Source: Fredinandcohnia onubensis
Lineage (GTDB): Bacteria; Bacillota; Bacilli; Bacillales; Bacillaceae_L
Length of the DNA: 64,000 bases
Assembly: GCF_002734215.1 (NCBI RefSeq)
Contig: NZ_NSEB01000002.1
Coordinates: forward strand, 1-64,000
Reading direction: 5' to 3'
Made by a program: the position numbers and the translations under genes. Below the pieces are notes generated by a model. That model was not told where the DNA came from. It saw nothing but the letters and a program-made list of their open reading frames with translations, and searched no databases. Every line of letters begins with the position of its first letter. The first letter of the stretch is position 1. This document shows positions 51,197-60,161 of the stretch, piece after piece.

Positions 51197-51676
51197 GTGA
51201 ACATCACAATCGTAACAATTGGAAAGTTAAAAGAAAAATATTTAATCCAGGGGATTAACGAATATTTAAAACGATTAACAGCCTATGCCAAGGTTGATAT
51301 GATAGAACTTGCAGATGAAAAGGCACCGGAAAATTTAAGTGAATCTGAAATGGAGCAGGTGAAACAAAAAGAGGGAGAGCGGATACTTTCAAAATTATCG
51401 GATGACACTCATGTCATTGCATTAGCCATTGAAGGAAAAATGAAATCATCTGAACAGCTTGCCGACGATCTTGAAAACCTAGCAACCTATGGAAAAAGCA
51501 AAATTGCCTTCATCATCGGTGGTTCTCTCGGCTTAAGCAAGGACGTAATGAAGCGAGCAAATGATACATTGTCTTTTTCAAAGATGACCTTCCCACATCA
51601 ATTAATGAGATTGATATTAGTGGAGCAGGTGTATCGGGCGTTTCGTATAATTAGGAACGAACCGTATCATAAATAA
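51197..51676 (+). CDS. rlmH: 23S rRNA pseudouridine1915 N3-methyltransferase RlmH (YydA)
   Basis: RlmH is a SPOUT-class methyltransferase acting on assembled 70S ribosomes. The 159-residue protein, at family length, has [13 protein letters not shown] and the C-terminal knot [20 protein letters not shown]...PYHK. I chose GTG at 51197, giving [15 protein letters not shown]. The longer frame from 51176 adds seven unconserved residues. It is the last gene of the conserved origin-proximal block on this strand. Confidence 0.96.
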   Translation: MNITIVTIGKLKEKYLIQGINEYLKRLTAYAKVDMIELADEKAPENLSESEMEQVKQKEGERILSKLSDDTHVIALAIEGKMKSSEQLADDLENLATYGKSKIAFIIGGSLGLSKDVMKRANDTLSFSKMTFPHQLMRLILVEQVYRAFRIIRNEPYHK

Positions 51677-51783
51677 AAGCAAGGATTAGAGAGTTCTCTC
51701 AAATGACATATGGAACCACAATGTCGTTAGGGGCTAAGTAATTGTTTTACATAAGTGGCCGTTAAAAGTTCAATCATATAGAA

Positions 51784-51820
51784 AACACATTGAATGGGGG
51801 GATTCAATGTGTTTTTTTAA
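51784..51820. terminator. Bidirectional terminator after rlmH
   Basis: AAAACACATTGAAT / ATTCAATGTGTTTTTTT. It serves rlmH and possibly the convergent PAS gene. Confidence 0.85.
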
Positions 51821-51835
51821 TAGCTTCTGAAATTT

Positions 51836-52315
51836 TTACTCAGGCTTAACAGCTATAAATTCATCAATAGTTTCAGGGGTGTGCTTACCTTCTTTTCCTT
51901 GGAAAAGATCAATATTAACGGTTACATCCATACATCCAAGATACTTTCTGTTTTCATCACGTACTGCCATGAACTATTGGTAAATTTGACCGGTTTCTTC
52001 ACCAGATCGTTTTGGAAACCAAAATTCCCATTCGTCACGTGCTCCTGAACGGAAATCATTCAGCAACTTTTCAACGTGATGGGCCATTCTTGGATGTAGT
52101 TCAAGTACATGACGACCAATTGCTTCTTTACGACGGCCATGGACACGGTTGGGGTTATTTGAATACCAGCGGAAAATATCGTTAGCATCGCAAAAACCCA
52201 TTTCAAATGGTAAAAGATTAATAATTGAATCCAAAGTGCTTGCTTTAATTGCACCAGTTTTAAAATTAATGATAGCTTCAGGACTAATTAATTCAGCCAA
52301 TTTATTTTCAGCCAT
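51836..52315 (-). pseudogene. PAS-domain protein interrupted by an in-frame amber stop
   Basis: The first 113 codons encode a PAS domain of the type found in DUF438-like sensor proteins (LPFEMGFCDANDIFRWYSNN, IGRHVLELHP, FWFPKRSGE). A TAG at 51974-51976 follows GQIYQ. The same frame then continues without another stop for 45 codons (FMAVRDENRKYLGCMDVTV...), completing the PAS beta-strands, to TAA at 51836. One CAG-to-TAG change would explain it. Read-through cannot be excluded. An Fnr-type site lies upstream. Confidence 0.8.
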
Positions 52316-52425
52316 TTATAACACTCCTTTATGCAATCTCTCTTTAAGAACAGGAAAATAATAGTACAAATAGTAGTGAGGAAAGTTTTCTACTGTTAAG
52401 TGGGTATTATCTAACCTCATTAATA

Positions 52426-52469
52426 ATGATAGCATTAATGATGAGAGCGAATTGTGATTTATCTCACAA
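52426..52469 (-). promoter_or_regulatory. Fnr/CRP-type site with -10 box upstream of the PAS gene
   Basis: TTGTGATTTATCTCACAA (52452-52469) is the palindrome TGTGA-N6-TCACA recognised by Bacillus Fnr. On the minus strand TATCAT (52426-52431) lies where a -10 box would place the site centre at -41.5, the standard activating position. Confidence 0.7.
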
Positions 52470-52828
52470 GATTGTTATTGATGATTATTTGCATTTGAGG
52501 GACTGACCATTTTCATTCAGAAGTGGCTTTGGCCAAGTAAAACAATTACCTTGACGTTGACCACTATTTTTTATATAAAGATCGTTAGTGAAAGTTGGAT
52601 GTGATCAGGATAAAAGGAAGAAATGAGGATTTCTCATAAGGATGCCAGATATGTTGTTTATATAATACTGATAAACAAAAGTATTTTAATGTTGCTCCCT
52701 ACGTATATCTCCCCTAGTACCTCTTTCTTGGAAGAAAGCACTAGGGGGTTCAATTTAATATGAGAATGTCCCTTTAGTTAAAGGATAAATATACTGATAA
52801 TTCTATTTAAATTGGACATTCCATAGTT
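52470..52828. other. Gene-free stretch with an orphan hairpin
   Basis: I see no gene here. The main feature is a long hairpin at 52710-52748, with CCCCTAGT and ACTAGGGG closing an inner TCTTTCTT/AAGAAAG stem. It has no T run on either side, so it is not a typical terminator. TATAAT occurs at about 52660 without a clear -35 partner. Confidence 0.4.
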
Positions 52829-53536
52829 TTACCATTCTTTTGGCTCATAGTTTAATTCTCTAAATAACTGAGTTCGTTCTTTCTTAGATAAATCTCGCCA
52901 TTGTCCAGGAGGAAGGTTGCCTAAGTGAATATTCATGATTCGGGTTCTTTGCAATCGGTAAACATCGTATCCTAATTCGGCGCACATGCGCCGTATTTGG
53001 CGATTTAGCCCCTGTGTTAAAATAATCTGAAAATCAAACTTTGATAATTGAACAACTTCACAAGGAAGTGTTTTTGTATCCAATATTTTGACACCCTCTG
53101 ACATCTTCTTCAAGAATTCAGGAGTAATTGGCTTGTCTACTGAAACGATATATTCCTTTTCATGTTTATTTTCAGAACGCAGAATTTCGTTAACAATGTC
53201 GCCATCGTTCGTAAGAAGTATTAAGCCCTCTGAATCTTTATCCAACCGTCCAATGTTAAATATTCTTAATGGATGGTTGACTAAATCAACGATATTCCCC
53301 TTAACTCCTTTTTCTGTGGTGCTAGTAATGCCTACAGGTTTATTTAAGGCGATATAGACATTATTCCTTGCTACTCGAATGGGGTTTCCATCCACTCGAA
53401 CGTCATCCCCAGGCTCAATCTGGCTACCAATAGTTGCACGCTTACCATTAATGGTAACTCTCCCATCGGTAATTAATTTATCGGCACCTCTTCTAGAGGC
53501 TTTTCCAGATTCACTTATATATTTATTAATACGCAT
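52829..53536 (-). CDS. rluF: 23S rRNA pseudouridine synthase, RluF/RsuA family
   Basis: This 235-residue protein has an N-terminal S4 domain ([22 protein letters not shown]) and an RsuA/RluB-type catalytic domain with the active-site Asp in [16 protein letters not shown]. The later motifs [13 protein letters not shown] and [10 protein letters not shown]-like also appear. Sequence features fit RluF (U2604) best, but RsuA-type specificity cannot be fixed by eye. It is transcribed against the direction of replication. Confidence 0.85.
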   Translation of the reverse strand: MRINKYISESGKASRRGADKLITDGRVTINGKRATIGSQIEPGDDVRVDGNPIRVARNNVYIALNKPVGITSTTEKGVKGNIVDLVNHPLRIFNIGRLDKDSEGLILLTNDGDIVNEILRSENKHEKEYIVSVDKPITPEFLKKMSEGVKILDTKTLPCEVVQLSKFDFQIILTQGLNRQIRRMCAELGYDVYRLQRTRIMNIHLGNLPPGQWRDLSKKERTQLFRELNYEPKEW

Positions 53537-53741
53537 GTTGACACAACCTTATCAGAGGATTGTTTTATAGATACTAACTATACTTTATTTTAAGGGTGAA
53601 TGACAAATTCTGATTTGGATCTAAAACAATTGTTTTAAAAGACTTTATTTTTTGAAAAATCAGTATTTGCACATCTCTTTTTAATTAATAAAATAAAATA
53701 GATTGAGGGCCATTAATTGATTATAGAATGGGAGATATCGG

Positions 53742-54830
53742 ATGAAAAAATTCTTTAAAATTATTTTAATTAGCTTGATTTCTATTGTACTAATTGCAAT
53801 TGTACTGCTTTTATTACTAGGACGTGACAGTCATAAGGACCTAAGTGGAACCCTATCTGAACAGTTAGACCAGTATCTCATTAAACAGGATTTCCAGGGA
53901 GTTGTTTTAATTTCAAAAGAAAATCAGGAAGTATTCAAAAAAGGATACGGAATGGCAGGGCCAGATATTCCTAATACCCCAAGTACTCACTATCAAATTG
54001 CATCTTTATCTAAAACGTTTACCGCTATTGCAATTATGCAGTTAGTTGAGAAGCAATTGTTATCAATTGATGAACCAATTCGTACATATTTCCCAGAATA
54101 CCCTAAAGCAGATCAAATTACTGTTGGTCAACTGCTTAGTCATAGTTCAGGAATCCCAGATTACCTTAGACCAGAGTTTGAATTTGACTATAGTAAAGAA
54201 TGGAAACCAGAGGACATTGTAAAAGTTACAGAAGATGCTGAGTTACTATTTCCCCCAGGAGAAAGTTTTCATTATAGTAATACAGGTTACGTGATGTTAG
54301 GGATGATAATTGAGAAGGTTAGCGGATTAACCTATGCAGATTATATTGAAGAGCATATCTTTAAACCAAGTGGAATGGTGAATTCCATGTTTTCACTAAA
54401 AGAAGGATTCCCGGCGGCTGTTGGCCATGTTAAGGGTGAAGAAGGACCATTAATGAATAACACAGCTGCATTTGCTGCAGGTGATATTATCTCAACAGTT
54501 GAGGACCTAGCTCTTTTTGATCAGGCTATCCGAAATCACGTGCTTATTTCTGCTGAAACAGATGATTTAATGGGAACTACTCAAGCTAAGAAGTTTCCAT
54601 ATCAATATGGTTATGGCTGGTATACTCAGAATGTAATGGGGCTTGATGCGGTAGGACACTCTGGTGGATACCCGAGTGGTTTCCGTCACTATGTTACTCG
54701 TTTACTAGATGAGGGAATTACGGTTATCGTGTTAAGCAATGAAATGACTATTAATTCAAAGACAATTAATCGGAACCTTACTTCGATTATGTTGCAGGAA
54801 CCAATTTGGATATGGGAAAAATTATTTTAA
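53742..54830 (+). CDS. Serine hydrolase / beta-lactamase-like protein (class C fold)
   Basis: This 362-residue protein has an N-terminal membrane anchor or signal (about 5-27) and a penicillin-binding-protein-like domain. The motifs are SxxK at S88-K91 (ASLSKTF), YSN in FHYSNTGYVML near 175, and HSGG near the C-terminus. This set is typical of class C beta-lactamase-like esterases and D-aminopeptidases; the substrate is unknown. A hairpin terminator follows (54856-54879). Confidence 0.85.
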   Translation: MKKFFKIILISLISIVLIAIVLLLLLGRDSHKDLSGTLSEQLDQYLIKQDFQGVVLISKENQEVFKKGYGMAGPDIPNTPSTHYQIASLSKTFTAIAIMQLVEKQLLSIDEPIRTYFPEYPKADQITVGQLLSHSSGIPDYLRPEFEFDYSKEWKPEDIVKVTEDAELLFPPGESFHYSNTGYVMLGMIIEKVSGLTYADYIEEHIFKPSGMVNSMFSLKEGFPAAVGHVKGEEGPLMNNTAAFAAGDIISTVEDLALFDQAIRNHVLISAETDDLMGTTQAKKFPYQYGYGWYTQNVMGLDAVGHSGGYPSGFRHYVTRLLDEGITVIVLSNEMTINSKTINRNLTSIMLQEPIWIWEKLF

Positions 54831-54855
54831 AATCTACCTTTAAAACATAAAATTT

Positions 54856-54879
54856 GCCCCTTCTTTACTGTGAAGGGGC
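54856..54879. terminator. Terminator after the serine hydrolase gene
   Basis: GCCCCTTC / GAAGGGGC. It resembles the terminator after the formate/nitrite transporter at 56790-56811 and may derive from the same duplicated segment. Confidence 0.65.
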
Positions 54880-54924
54880 ATTCTGTTTGTCTCTCAATGA
54901 ATAACAAAAAGGGATGTAGAATGG

Positions 54925-54995
54925 CTACATTTCTTTACCCTTTAGGACAGGAGAGTAGTTAACAATTACATCTTCAGTTTTTGTATCCTTCTTTA
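54925..54995 (-). pseudogene. Remnant of the 3' end of a formate/nitrite transporter gene
   Basis: On the minus strand this encodes KDTKTEDVIVNYSPVLKGKE followed by Met and TAG. It closely matches the last residues (KKVTKPENVVVNYPPSLKGK...) of the intact transporter at 56857-57717. The similarity continues in the non-coding sequence past the stop (about 54880-54925 versus 56812-56857). Nothing of the rest of the gene remains; the VOC gene begins at its upstream edge. Confidence 0.75.
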
Positions 54996-55415
54996 CATGC
55001 CACCATTACCATAGTTAAGTTGCCAGTGGATTCCGAATTTATCGGTTACTTGACCATAGAGCTTGCTCCAGAATGTTTCTTGGAGTTCCATGCTAACTGT
55101 CCCACCATCTTTTAATTGTTCATACCAAGATTTCAAATCATCCATATTTTCACTAAGTAATGCAAGTGTAACGTTATTGCCTTCAACAAAAGGTTGTCCG
55201 GGGAAGTTATCTGAAAACATAACATTGCTTCCAGCGATATTGAGTCGTGTATGCATCACTAAGTTTTTTGCTTCTTCTGGTAATGGGTAGTCTGGACTTT
55301 GCGGTGTTTCACCAAATGTCATAATTTGTGGTGTTTCTGTTTTAAACACCTTTGCGTAAAACTCAACTGCTTCTCGGCAATTGCCATTAAAAACAAGATA
55401 AACATCTACCGCCAT
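54993..55415 (-). CDS. VOC-family protein (PhnB/YjdN-like)
   Basis: This 140-residue vicinal-oxygen-chelate protein starts VDVYLVFNGNCREAVEFYAKVF and ends with KFGIHWQLNYGNGGM. The YjdN/PhnB-like subgroup is often annotated as glyoxalase; the activity is unknown. Its stop codon directly abuts the transporter remnant, which suggests the gene was placed there by recombination. The start ATG follows AAGGAGAAGTG. Confidence 0.88.
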   Translation of the reverse strand: MAVDVYLVFNGNCREAVEFYAKVFKTETPQIMTFGETPQSPDYPLPEEAKNLVMHTRLNIAGSNVMFSDNFPGQPFVEGNNVTLALLSENMDDLKSWYEQLKDGGTVSMELQETFWSKLYGQVTDKFGIHWQLNYGNGGM

Positions 55416-55539
55416 TTTCTCACTTCTCCTTATGTTGGAATATATACAATTTCTAGTCTATCCGGTTAGTTCAAGAATAGCCAACTCTTAATGAAATATT
55501 CACCAAAATTAAATCAAGGTTTAGACAAATGAACAAAGT

Positions 55540-55845
55540 CTAATATAAAAACAGTTCTACTAAAAAAACGGAAAAACAGGCCAATAGGGCGACGTTCACC
55601 AGGTTTGCCCCTCTGTAGGCGAAGAGAATTGCGACAATAAAACCTATTAGGGCAGACCATGGTGATGCAGTGGCGTCTAAAATAGCCGGAAAAATCATCA
55701 CGGCCAATGTTACAAAAGGGACATAGTATAAAAACGATCGGATATAAATATTTTTAATTTCTTTTCTGATAATTGTAAGTGGCAGAACCCGAATGAGATA
55801 TGTTACAACTGCCATCACCAAGATATAAAAAATAACATTATTCAT
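55540..55845 (-). CDS. azlD: Branched-chain amino acid exporter subunit AzlD
   Basis: This 101-residue small membrane protein has three or four helices of the AzlD family (VTYLIRVLPLTIIRKEI...ANLVNVALLACFSVFLVELF). It works with AzlC as a two-component exporter (azaleucine resistance in B. subtilis). Its start overlaps the azlC stop by eight bases. Confidence 0.9.
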   Translation of the reverse strand: MNNVIFYILVMAVVTYLIRVLPLTIIRKEIKNIYIRSFLYYVPFVTLAVMIFPAILDATASPWSALIGFIVAILFAYRGANLVNVALLACFSVFLVELFLY

Positions 55846-56551
55846 TCCTATCCTCCTTTACCGGAAAGCCAAAAGCTGCGATACCTGCAATCAAAATTGT
55901 TAATATAATAATTTTCACACCAGAGGAGATAGACTCCAACAATGGCAATTTAGCAAATATCAGGCTGAATACCATCGAAATGACAATTAACCCAGATAGG
56001 ATTTTATTCCCTTTTGCAGGAGGGATAATGACAGCAAGTAACATTCCGAATAGAGCAATACTTAATGCACTAATCAATCTTGGTGGTAAAATGTTTCCAG
56101 AAATAACTCCAAACAGTGTACCTAGTGCCCATCCTGGCACAGCAGCACTCATTACACCATAAGCATAATAAGGGCTTAACTTTCCAGGAACCGCAACGGA
56201 GACTCCAAATACTTCATCCGTAATTCCATATGACATAATGAATCGGTGGAAAAGGGACGTATTTGAATCAATCTTTTGGGATAAAGCAAAGGACATTAAA
56301 AAATATCGGGAGTTGATAATTAATTGTGTGACAGCAATTTCGATGACTGTTGCGGCACTAGCAATAAGAGTAAGCCCCGCGAACTGTCCAGCCGATGTTA
56401 AATTAGTCACGGACATCAAGAATGCTTCAAATGGATTTAGCCCGGCTTGTTTGGCAAGTATGCCAAAGGTAAACGAAACCGCAAAGTAACCCATTGCAAT
56501 GGGCAACCCGTTCTTTAGACCGCTTCTCCATTCGCCTATATGTGTTTTCAT
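55838..56551 (-). CDS. azlC: Branched-chain amino acid exporter AzlC
   Basis: This 237-residue multispan AzlC-family protein (LGIA-type small amino-acid exporter) has IAMGYFAVSFTFGILAKQAG and TNLTSAGQFAGL near the N-terminus. It is preceded by GGAGGAG and coupled to azlD. I see no T-box leader or CodY site that would reveal its control. Confidence 0.92.
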   Translation of the reverse strand: MKTHIGEWRSGLKNGLPIAMGYFAVSFTFGILAKQAGLNPFEAFLMSVTNLTSAGQFAGLTLIASAATVIEIAVTQLIINSRYFLMSFALSQKIDSNTSLFHRFIMSYGITDEVFGVSVAVPGKLSPYYAYGVMSAAVPGWALGTLFGVISGNILPPRLISALSIALFGMLLAVIIPPAKGNKILSGLIVISMVFSLIFAKLPLLESISSGVKIIILTILIAGIAAFGFPVKEDRNE

Positions 56552-56856
56552 TTGTTCTTTTTCTCTCCTCCAATTCTACCGCCGTGAAAGATAATTTTAA
56601 TTGAAACATGATTTTCTTCTTATCGTTTGTTTTTTTGATGTTTTCCGTTTAATCCGGTTATGCAACTATTTCTATTTTTCTATAATTTTCTTATTATAAC
56701 AGTTATTTTAGAATAAATGAATCTAGTAATGTTGCTAGATCAAGAGAGAAAAGAAACAGGTTATTGATATTATTTTAAAATATAAAATACCCCTTCCATA
56801 CCGAGAAGGGGCCTTCCTTATGTCTTTCAATGAATTTCCAAAAGGGTGTAGACTTG
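56552..56856. other. Gap between the transporter gene and azlC
   Basis: This gap holds the transporter terminator (56790-56811, CCCCTTC / GAAGGGG with a following TATTTTATATTTT on the minus strand) and the azlC ribosome site. I see no gene or recognised RNA element in the remaining AT-rich sequence. Confidence 0.55.
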
Positions 56857-57717
56857 CTACATTTCTTTACCTTTTAGGGAAGGAGGGTAGTTAACGACTA
56901 CGTTTTCAGGTTTTGTTACTTTCTTCTTATTCACTAAGTGAAGTGCTAGGGCTGTAAAGACAAATCCTCCAATAAAGTTACCAATTGTAACCGGAATTTG
57001 GTTCCAAATCCACCAATCACCTAATGTAATATCAGCACCCATAAGTATCGCTGTTGGAATAACAAACATATTTACAACAGCATGCTCAAACCCTTGGGCG
57101 AAAAATATAAAGACCGGAAGCCACATGGCAGCAATTTTTCCAATAGTTGAACTTGAAACGAATGCCATAAAGGCCCCTAATGTTACCATCCAATTGCATA
57201 AGATGGCCTTTGTTATAACAACAATAAAACCATCTCCACCAATGCTTTTATATGTAAGGGTCTTTCCCTCTGCAACAGCAATCATCTTATCAATCATGGC
57301 TCCTTGAGTGATATGCCCGAGTTTTGTAGTAACTATATAAAATAAAACACCATAAAATAGACTTCCTAATAGATTTCCGAGAAAGGCCCAGAAAAAGTTA
57401 TAGATGACATTTTTGCTTGAGGTAAGATCTCTTATTCTAGCAAGCGGTAGCATCGCGAAATTACCCGTCACAAGTTCAAGACTTAATAATAATACGAGCA
57501 CAAATCCAACTGGAAAGACCAAAGCTCCAACAATACTTAGGTTCGTTTCTATTGTGGCAGTAAAGGCGAGTGTTGTTGCAAAGCCGAGAAAGGCTCCTGA
57601 AAGTATGCCTTTAATCAAAATGTCACTTATTTTTAGGGTGGATTTATAAGCACCGGCATGTGCAACATCCTCTATTAACTGGGTTGGTTTAACATAATCC
57701 AAGGTCATTGCCTCCAT
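56857..57717 (-). CDS. Formate/nitrite transporter family protein
   Basis: This 286-residue FNT-family channel has six main helices and the family signatures LSLELVTGNFAML and CNWMVTLGAFMAF. The conserved pore histidine lies in FEHAVVNMFVIP. It is probably a pentameric channel for formate, nitrite or related small anions. ATG at 57715-57717 has only a distant AAGGAG; the fourth codon ATG is an alternative. A decayed copy of its 3' end lies at 54925-54995. Confidence 0.9.
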   Translation of the reverse strand: MEAMTLDYVKPTQLIEDVAHAGAYKSTLKISDILIKGILSGAFLGFATTLAFTATIETNLSIVGALVFPVGFVLVLLLSLELVTGNFAMLPLARIRDLTSSKNVIYNFFWAFLGNLLGSLFYGVLFYIVTTKLGHITQGAMIDKMIAVAEGKTLTYKSIGGDGFIVVITKAILCNWMVTLGAFMAFVSSSTIGKIAAMWLPVFIFFAQGFEHAVVNMFVIPTAILMGADITLGDWWIWNQIPVTIGNFIGGFVFTALALHLVNKKKVTKPENVVVNYPPSLKGKEM

Positions 57718-57843
57718 TTATTTTTGTATGTAGTCTCCTTTATTGTACTGAGTTGGATTTTAGCAACGCAATGTTTATTTACAAAAACTTACATTTAACT
57801 ATATGCATGCTAAATATGGTAAACACGGAGATAAGCTTGTTTT

Positions 57844-58074
57844 GTAGGTGGAAGCGGTTACCCGCATGGGTTAAAGGAGGGCGAAATACTTATAGAAGCA
57901 CAAATCATTGCCGTAAGTGACACATTTGATGCAATGACGGAAGACCGCTCATATCGCAAGGCTTTAACTCCACAAATTGCTATAGATGAGTTAAAAAGAC
58001 TAGCAGGGACTCACTACGATAAAAAAGTGGTAGATGTCTTTGAGGATATTTTAAAAGAAGAAAAGCGAATATAA
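57844..58074 (+). pseudogene. C-terminal fragment of an HD-GYP domain gene
   Basis: An open frame without a usable start encodes GSGYPHGLKEGEILIEAQII and DTFDAMTEDRSYRKALT, the last 75 residues of an HD-GYP phosphodiesterase. It has an intact GYP motif but lacks the HD and HHE parts. The frame meets a stop at 57832, before any conserved sequence. A normal terminator follows. It differs from the window's own HD-GYP gene at 283-1350, so it is not a simple recent duplicate. Confidence 0.85.
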
Positions 58075-58077
58075 TGG

Positions 58078-58108
58078 GGTACCCTTTATGGGTACTTTTT
58101 TGTTTTTG
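58078..58108 (+). terminator. Terminator after the HD-GYP remnant
   Basis: GGGTACCC / GGGTAC is followed by TTTTTTG. Confidence 0.75.
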
Positions 58109-58115
58109 TTTAAAA

Positions 58116-58154
58116 AAAGGCAGAGAAGAGTCTTTATAAACTCTCTCTGCCATT
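58116..58154 (-). terminator. Terminator of the first OppA gene
   Basis: GGCAGAGAGAGTTT / AAAGACTCTTCTCTGCC is followed by a T run on the minus strand. Confidence 0.85.
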
Positions 58155-58158
58155 TACT

Positions 58159-59787
58159 TTATTCAGAAACCTTCTTAGCCCACTTTAATGTAGGATAACG
58201 GTTTACATAGTATGCAACATCTTCAAATTTTTCTGAAACAAGGTAGTTATTTGTATAGAAATATACTGGCATAAACGGCATGTCTGTCATAAGAATTTCT
58301 TCAGCTTCGTGAAGAAGTTCATAGCGTTTCTTATTATCTTGTTCAACCTTAGCTTGTGCCATCACGCTATCGAATTCTTCATTTACCCATCCAGTACGGT
58401 TATTCGGGCTATCCCCTAAATAGTAATCTAGGTTAACCACTGGATCGACGAATATTCCAATCCAACCCATACGTGCCATTTGATAGTTATGTTGCTTGGT
58501 TGTGTCTAAGTAAGTACCCCATTCTTGGTTACCAAGCTTAATATCTACCCCAAGGTTCTTTTTCAACATTTCTTGAACTGCCTCTGCAGTCTTTTTGTGA
58601 TTCTCGTCTGTATTATAGAGCAACGTTACTTCTGGTAGTTCTGTCCAGCCTTCTTCAGCCATACCTTCAGCTAAAAGCTTTTTAGCTTCTTCATAGTTTT
58701 CTTCGAAATAGTCTCCACCAGTTTCACGGAATTCACCGTCTGGGGTTTGTGCTCCAGTTGGTACCATTGCATATGCTGGAGTTTCTCCTGCTTTTGTAAT
58801 ATTTTTTGTTAACGCATCACGGTCAATTCCCATTGCAAATGCTCTACGTACTTTTGCATTATTAAATGGTTCTTTTTCGACGTTAAACATATACATGTAT
58901 GTTCCATAGTAAGGGACTTCTTTATACTCTGGATTCTTTCTTTCAGCATCAATAGAATCAGTAGGTAATGTCATAACTAAATCAAGTTCTTTTGTTTTGA
59001 ACATTTGATAGAATGTCGTTGCTTCTCCAACCATTTTGAATGTAACTTTTTCTAGATTCACAACATCTTGTGCGTAATACTCTTTGTTTTTCTCAATAAC
59101 TACTTGGCTATCATGCTTCCATTCAGTCATTTTAAATGGACCATTACTAATATAGCCTTCAGCTTCAGCTGCCCAGTTTTTATTCGTTTCAACTAGCTCT
59201 TTCTTTACTGGGTAGAATGTCCATAATGTTAATAGACTATCAAAATAACCTAGTGGAGAATTTAATTCAACAACAAAGGTACGATCATCTTTCGCAGTGA
59301 TTCCTACATCTTCCAGAGAACCTTTTCCTTTGTTATAATCCTCAGCACCTTTTATGTAATACAAGTAAAATGCAAATGCACTTCCTGTATCAGGACTTAA
59401 GACACGTTCCCATGCATATTCAAAATCATATGCGGTTACAGGAGTACCATCAGACCATTTAGCATCCTCTCTCAAAGTAAACGTATAAGTCTTTCCATCG
59501 TCTGATTGTTTAACATCTTCAGCAACACCTAATACAGGGTTACCATCTTTATCACGTGTATACAAGCCTTCAAAAATATGATCTAAAACCCATCCAGAAG
59601 GAACATCTGTTGCCATTGCTGGATCAATCGCAGGTGGCTCAGTCTTAATATTAACCACCATTTCCTGTTTTACATCTGCGGAACTCTTGCCACCTGATTC
59701 TTTACCAGTAGAACTACTACTGCATGCGGCAAGAATGGACGAAACTGCGATAACTAATGTTAATAATACTAGCCACTTTTTCTTCAT
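58159..59787 (-). CDS. Oligopeptide ABC transporter substrate-binding lipoprotein (OppA-like)
   Basis: This 542-residue lipoprotein has a signal peptide with lipobox LAAC (Cys22), a Ser-rich linker, then SBP_bac_5 fold motifs (PPAIDPAMA, LREDAKWSDGTPVTAYDFEYAWERVL, NGPFKMTEW). It is the family of DppE/OppA peptide-binding proteins. A close paralog lies at 62460 to the window edge, but no permease or ATPase genes are next to it here. A CodY-like box lies 220 bases upstream. Confidence 0.92.
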   Translation of the reverse strand: MKKKWLVLLTLVIAVSSILAACSSSSTGKESGGKSSADVKQEMVVNIKTEPPAIDPAMATDVPSGWVLDHIFEGLYTRDKDGNPVLGVAEDVKQSDDGKTYTFTLREDAKWSDGTPVTAYDFEYAWERVLSPDTGSAFAFYLYYIKGAEDYNKGKGSLEDVGITAKDDRTFVVELNSPLGYFDSLLTLWTFYPVKKELVETNKNWAAEAEGYISNGPFKMTEWKHDSQVVIEKNKEYYAQDVVNLEKVTFKMVGEATTFYQMFKTKELDLVMTLPTDSIDAERKNPEYKEVPYYGTYMYMFNVEKEPFNNAKVRRAFAMGIDRDALTKNITKAGETPAYAMVPTGAQTPDGEFRETGGDYFEENYEEAKKLLAEGMAEEGWTELPEVTLLYNTDENHKKTAEAVQEMLKKNLGVDIKLGNQEWGTYLDTTKQHNYQMARMGWIGIFVDPVVNLDYYLGDSPNNRTGWVNEEFDSVMAQAKVEQDNKKRYELLHEAEEILMTDMPFMPVYFYTNNYLVSEKFEDVAYYVNRYPTLKWAKKVSE

Positions 59788-60161
59788 GTTTTTCTCTCCT
59801 TTGTATCAATTTTATTGGATCATATCGTCGTGTTACTTAAAAAGCAGTAGTAGACTCTATGAATAATAACCATGTACCTAAATAGATACTAAAATACCTT
59901 AATTTTACCGAAAATCGGTTTTCTAATTTGGAAATTACCTACTAGCAATATTTAGAAACGATTTTCCTACCTAAATTAGGAATGAATAATAGTCATTATA
60001 TAAAAATAATTTTCAGAAATCAATAATAATTTTTAAAAAGGGGAATAAAATATATATTTGCACTAGTAAAATTGAATCGAAAGGGAAAAAAGTATAATTG
60101 TGCAACAAATTAAAATAAAAAGAGAAGTGTAAAATATCTTTTCACTTCTCTTTTAGGAAAG
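59788..60161. other. OppA promoter region with CodY-like box
   Basis: AATTTTCAGAAATCA at 60008-60022 matches 12 of 15 positions of the CodY consensus AATTTTCWGAAAATT. An inverted repeat TTCCTA/TAGGAA lies at about 59963-59981. AAAAGAGAAGTG / CACTTCTCTTTT (60117-60155) is the terminator of the peptidase gene on the minus strand. I see no gene in the gap. Confidence 0.45.

Noticed and set aside
56552-56640. T-box leader upstream of azlC
   Set aside because: There is no specifier stem and no TGGNACCGCG sequence; the gap is too short and AT-rich.
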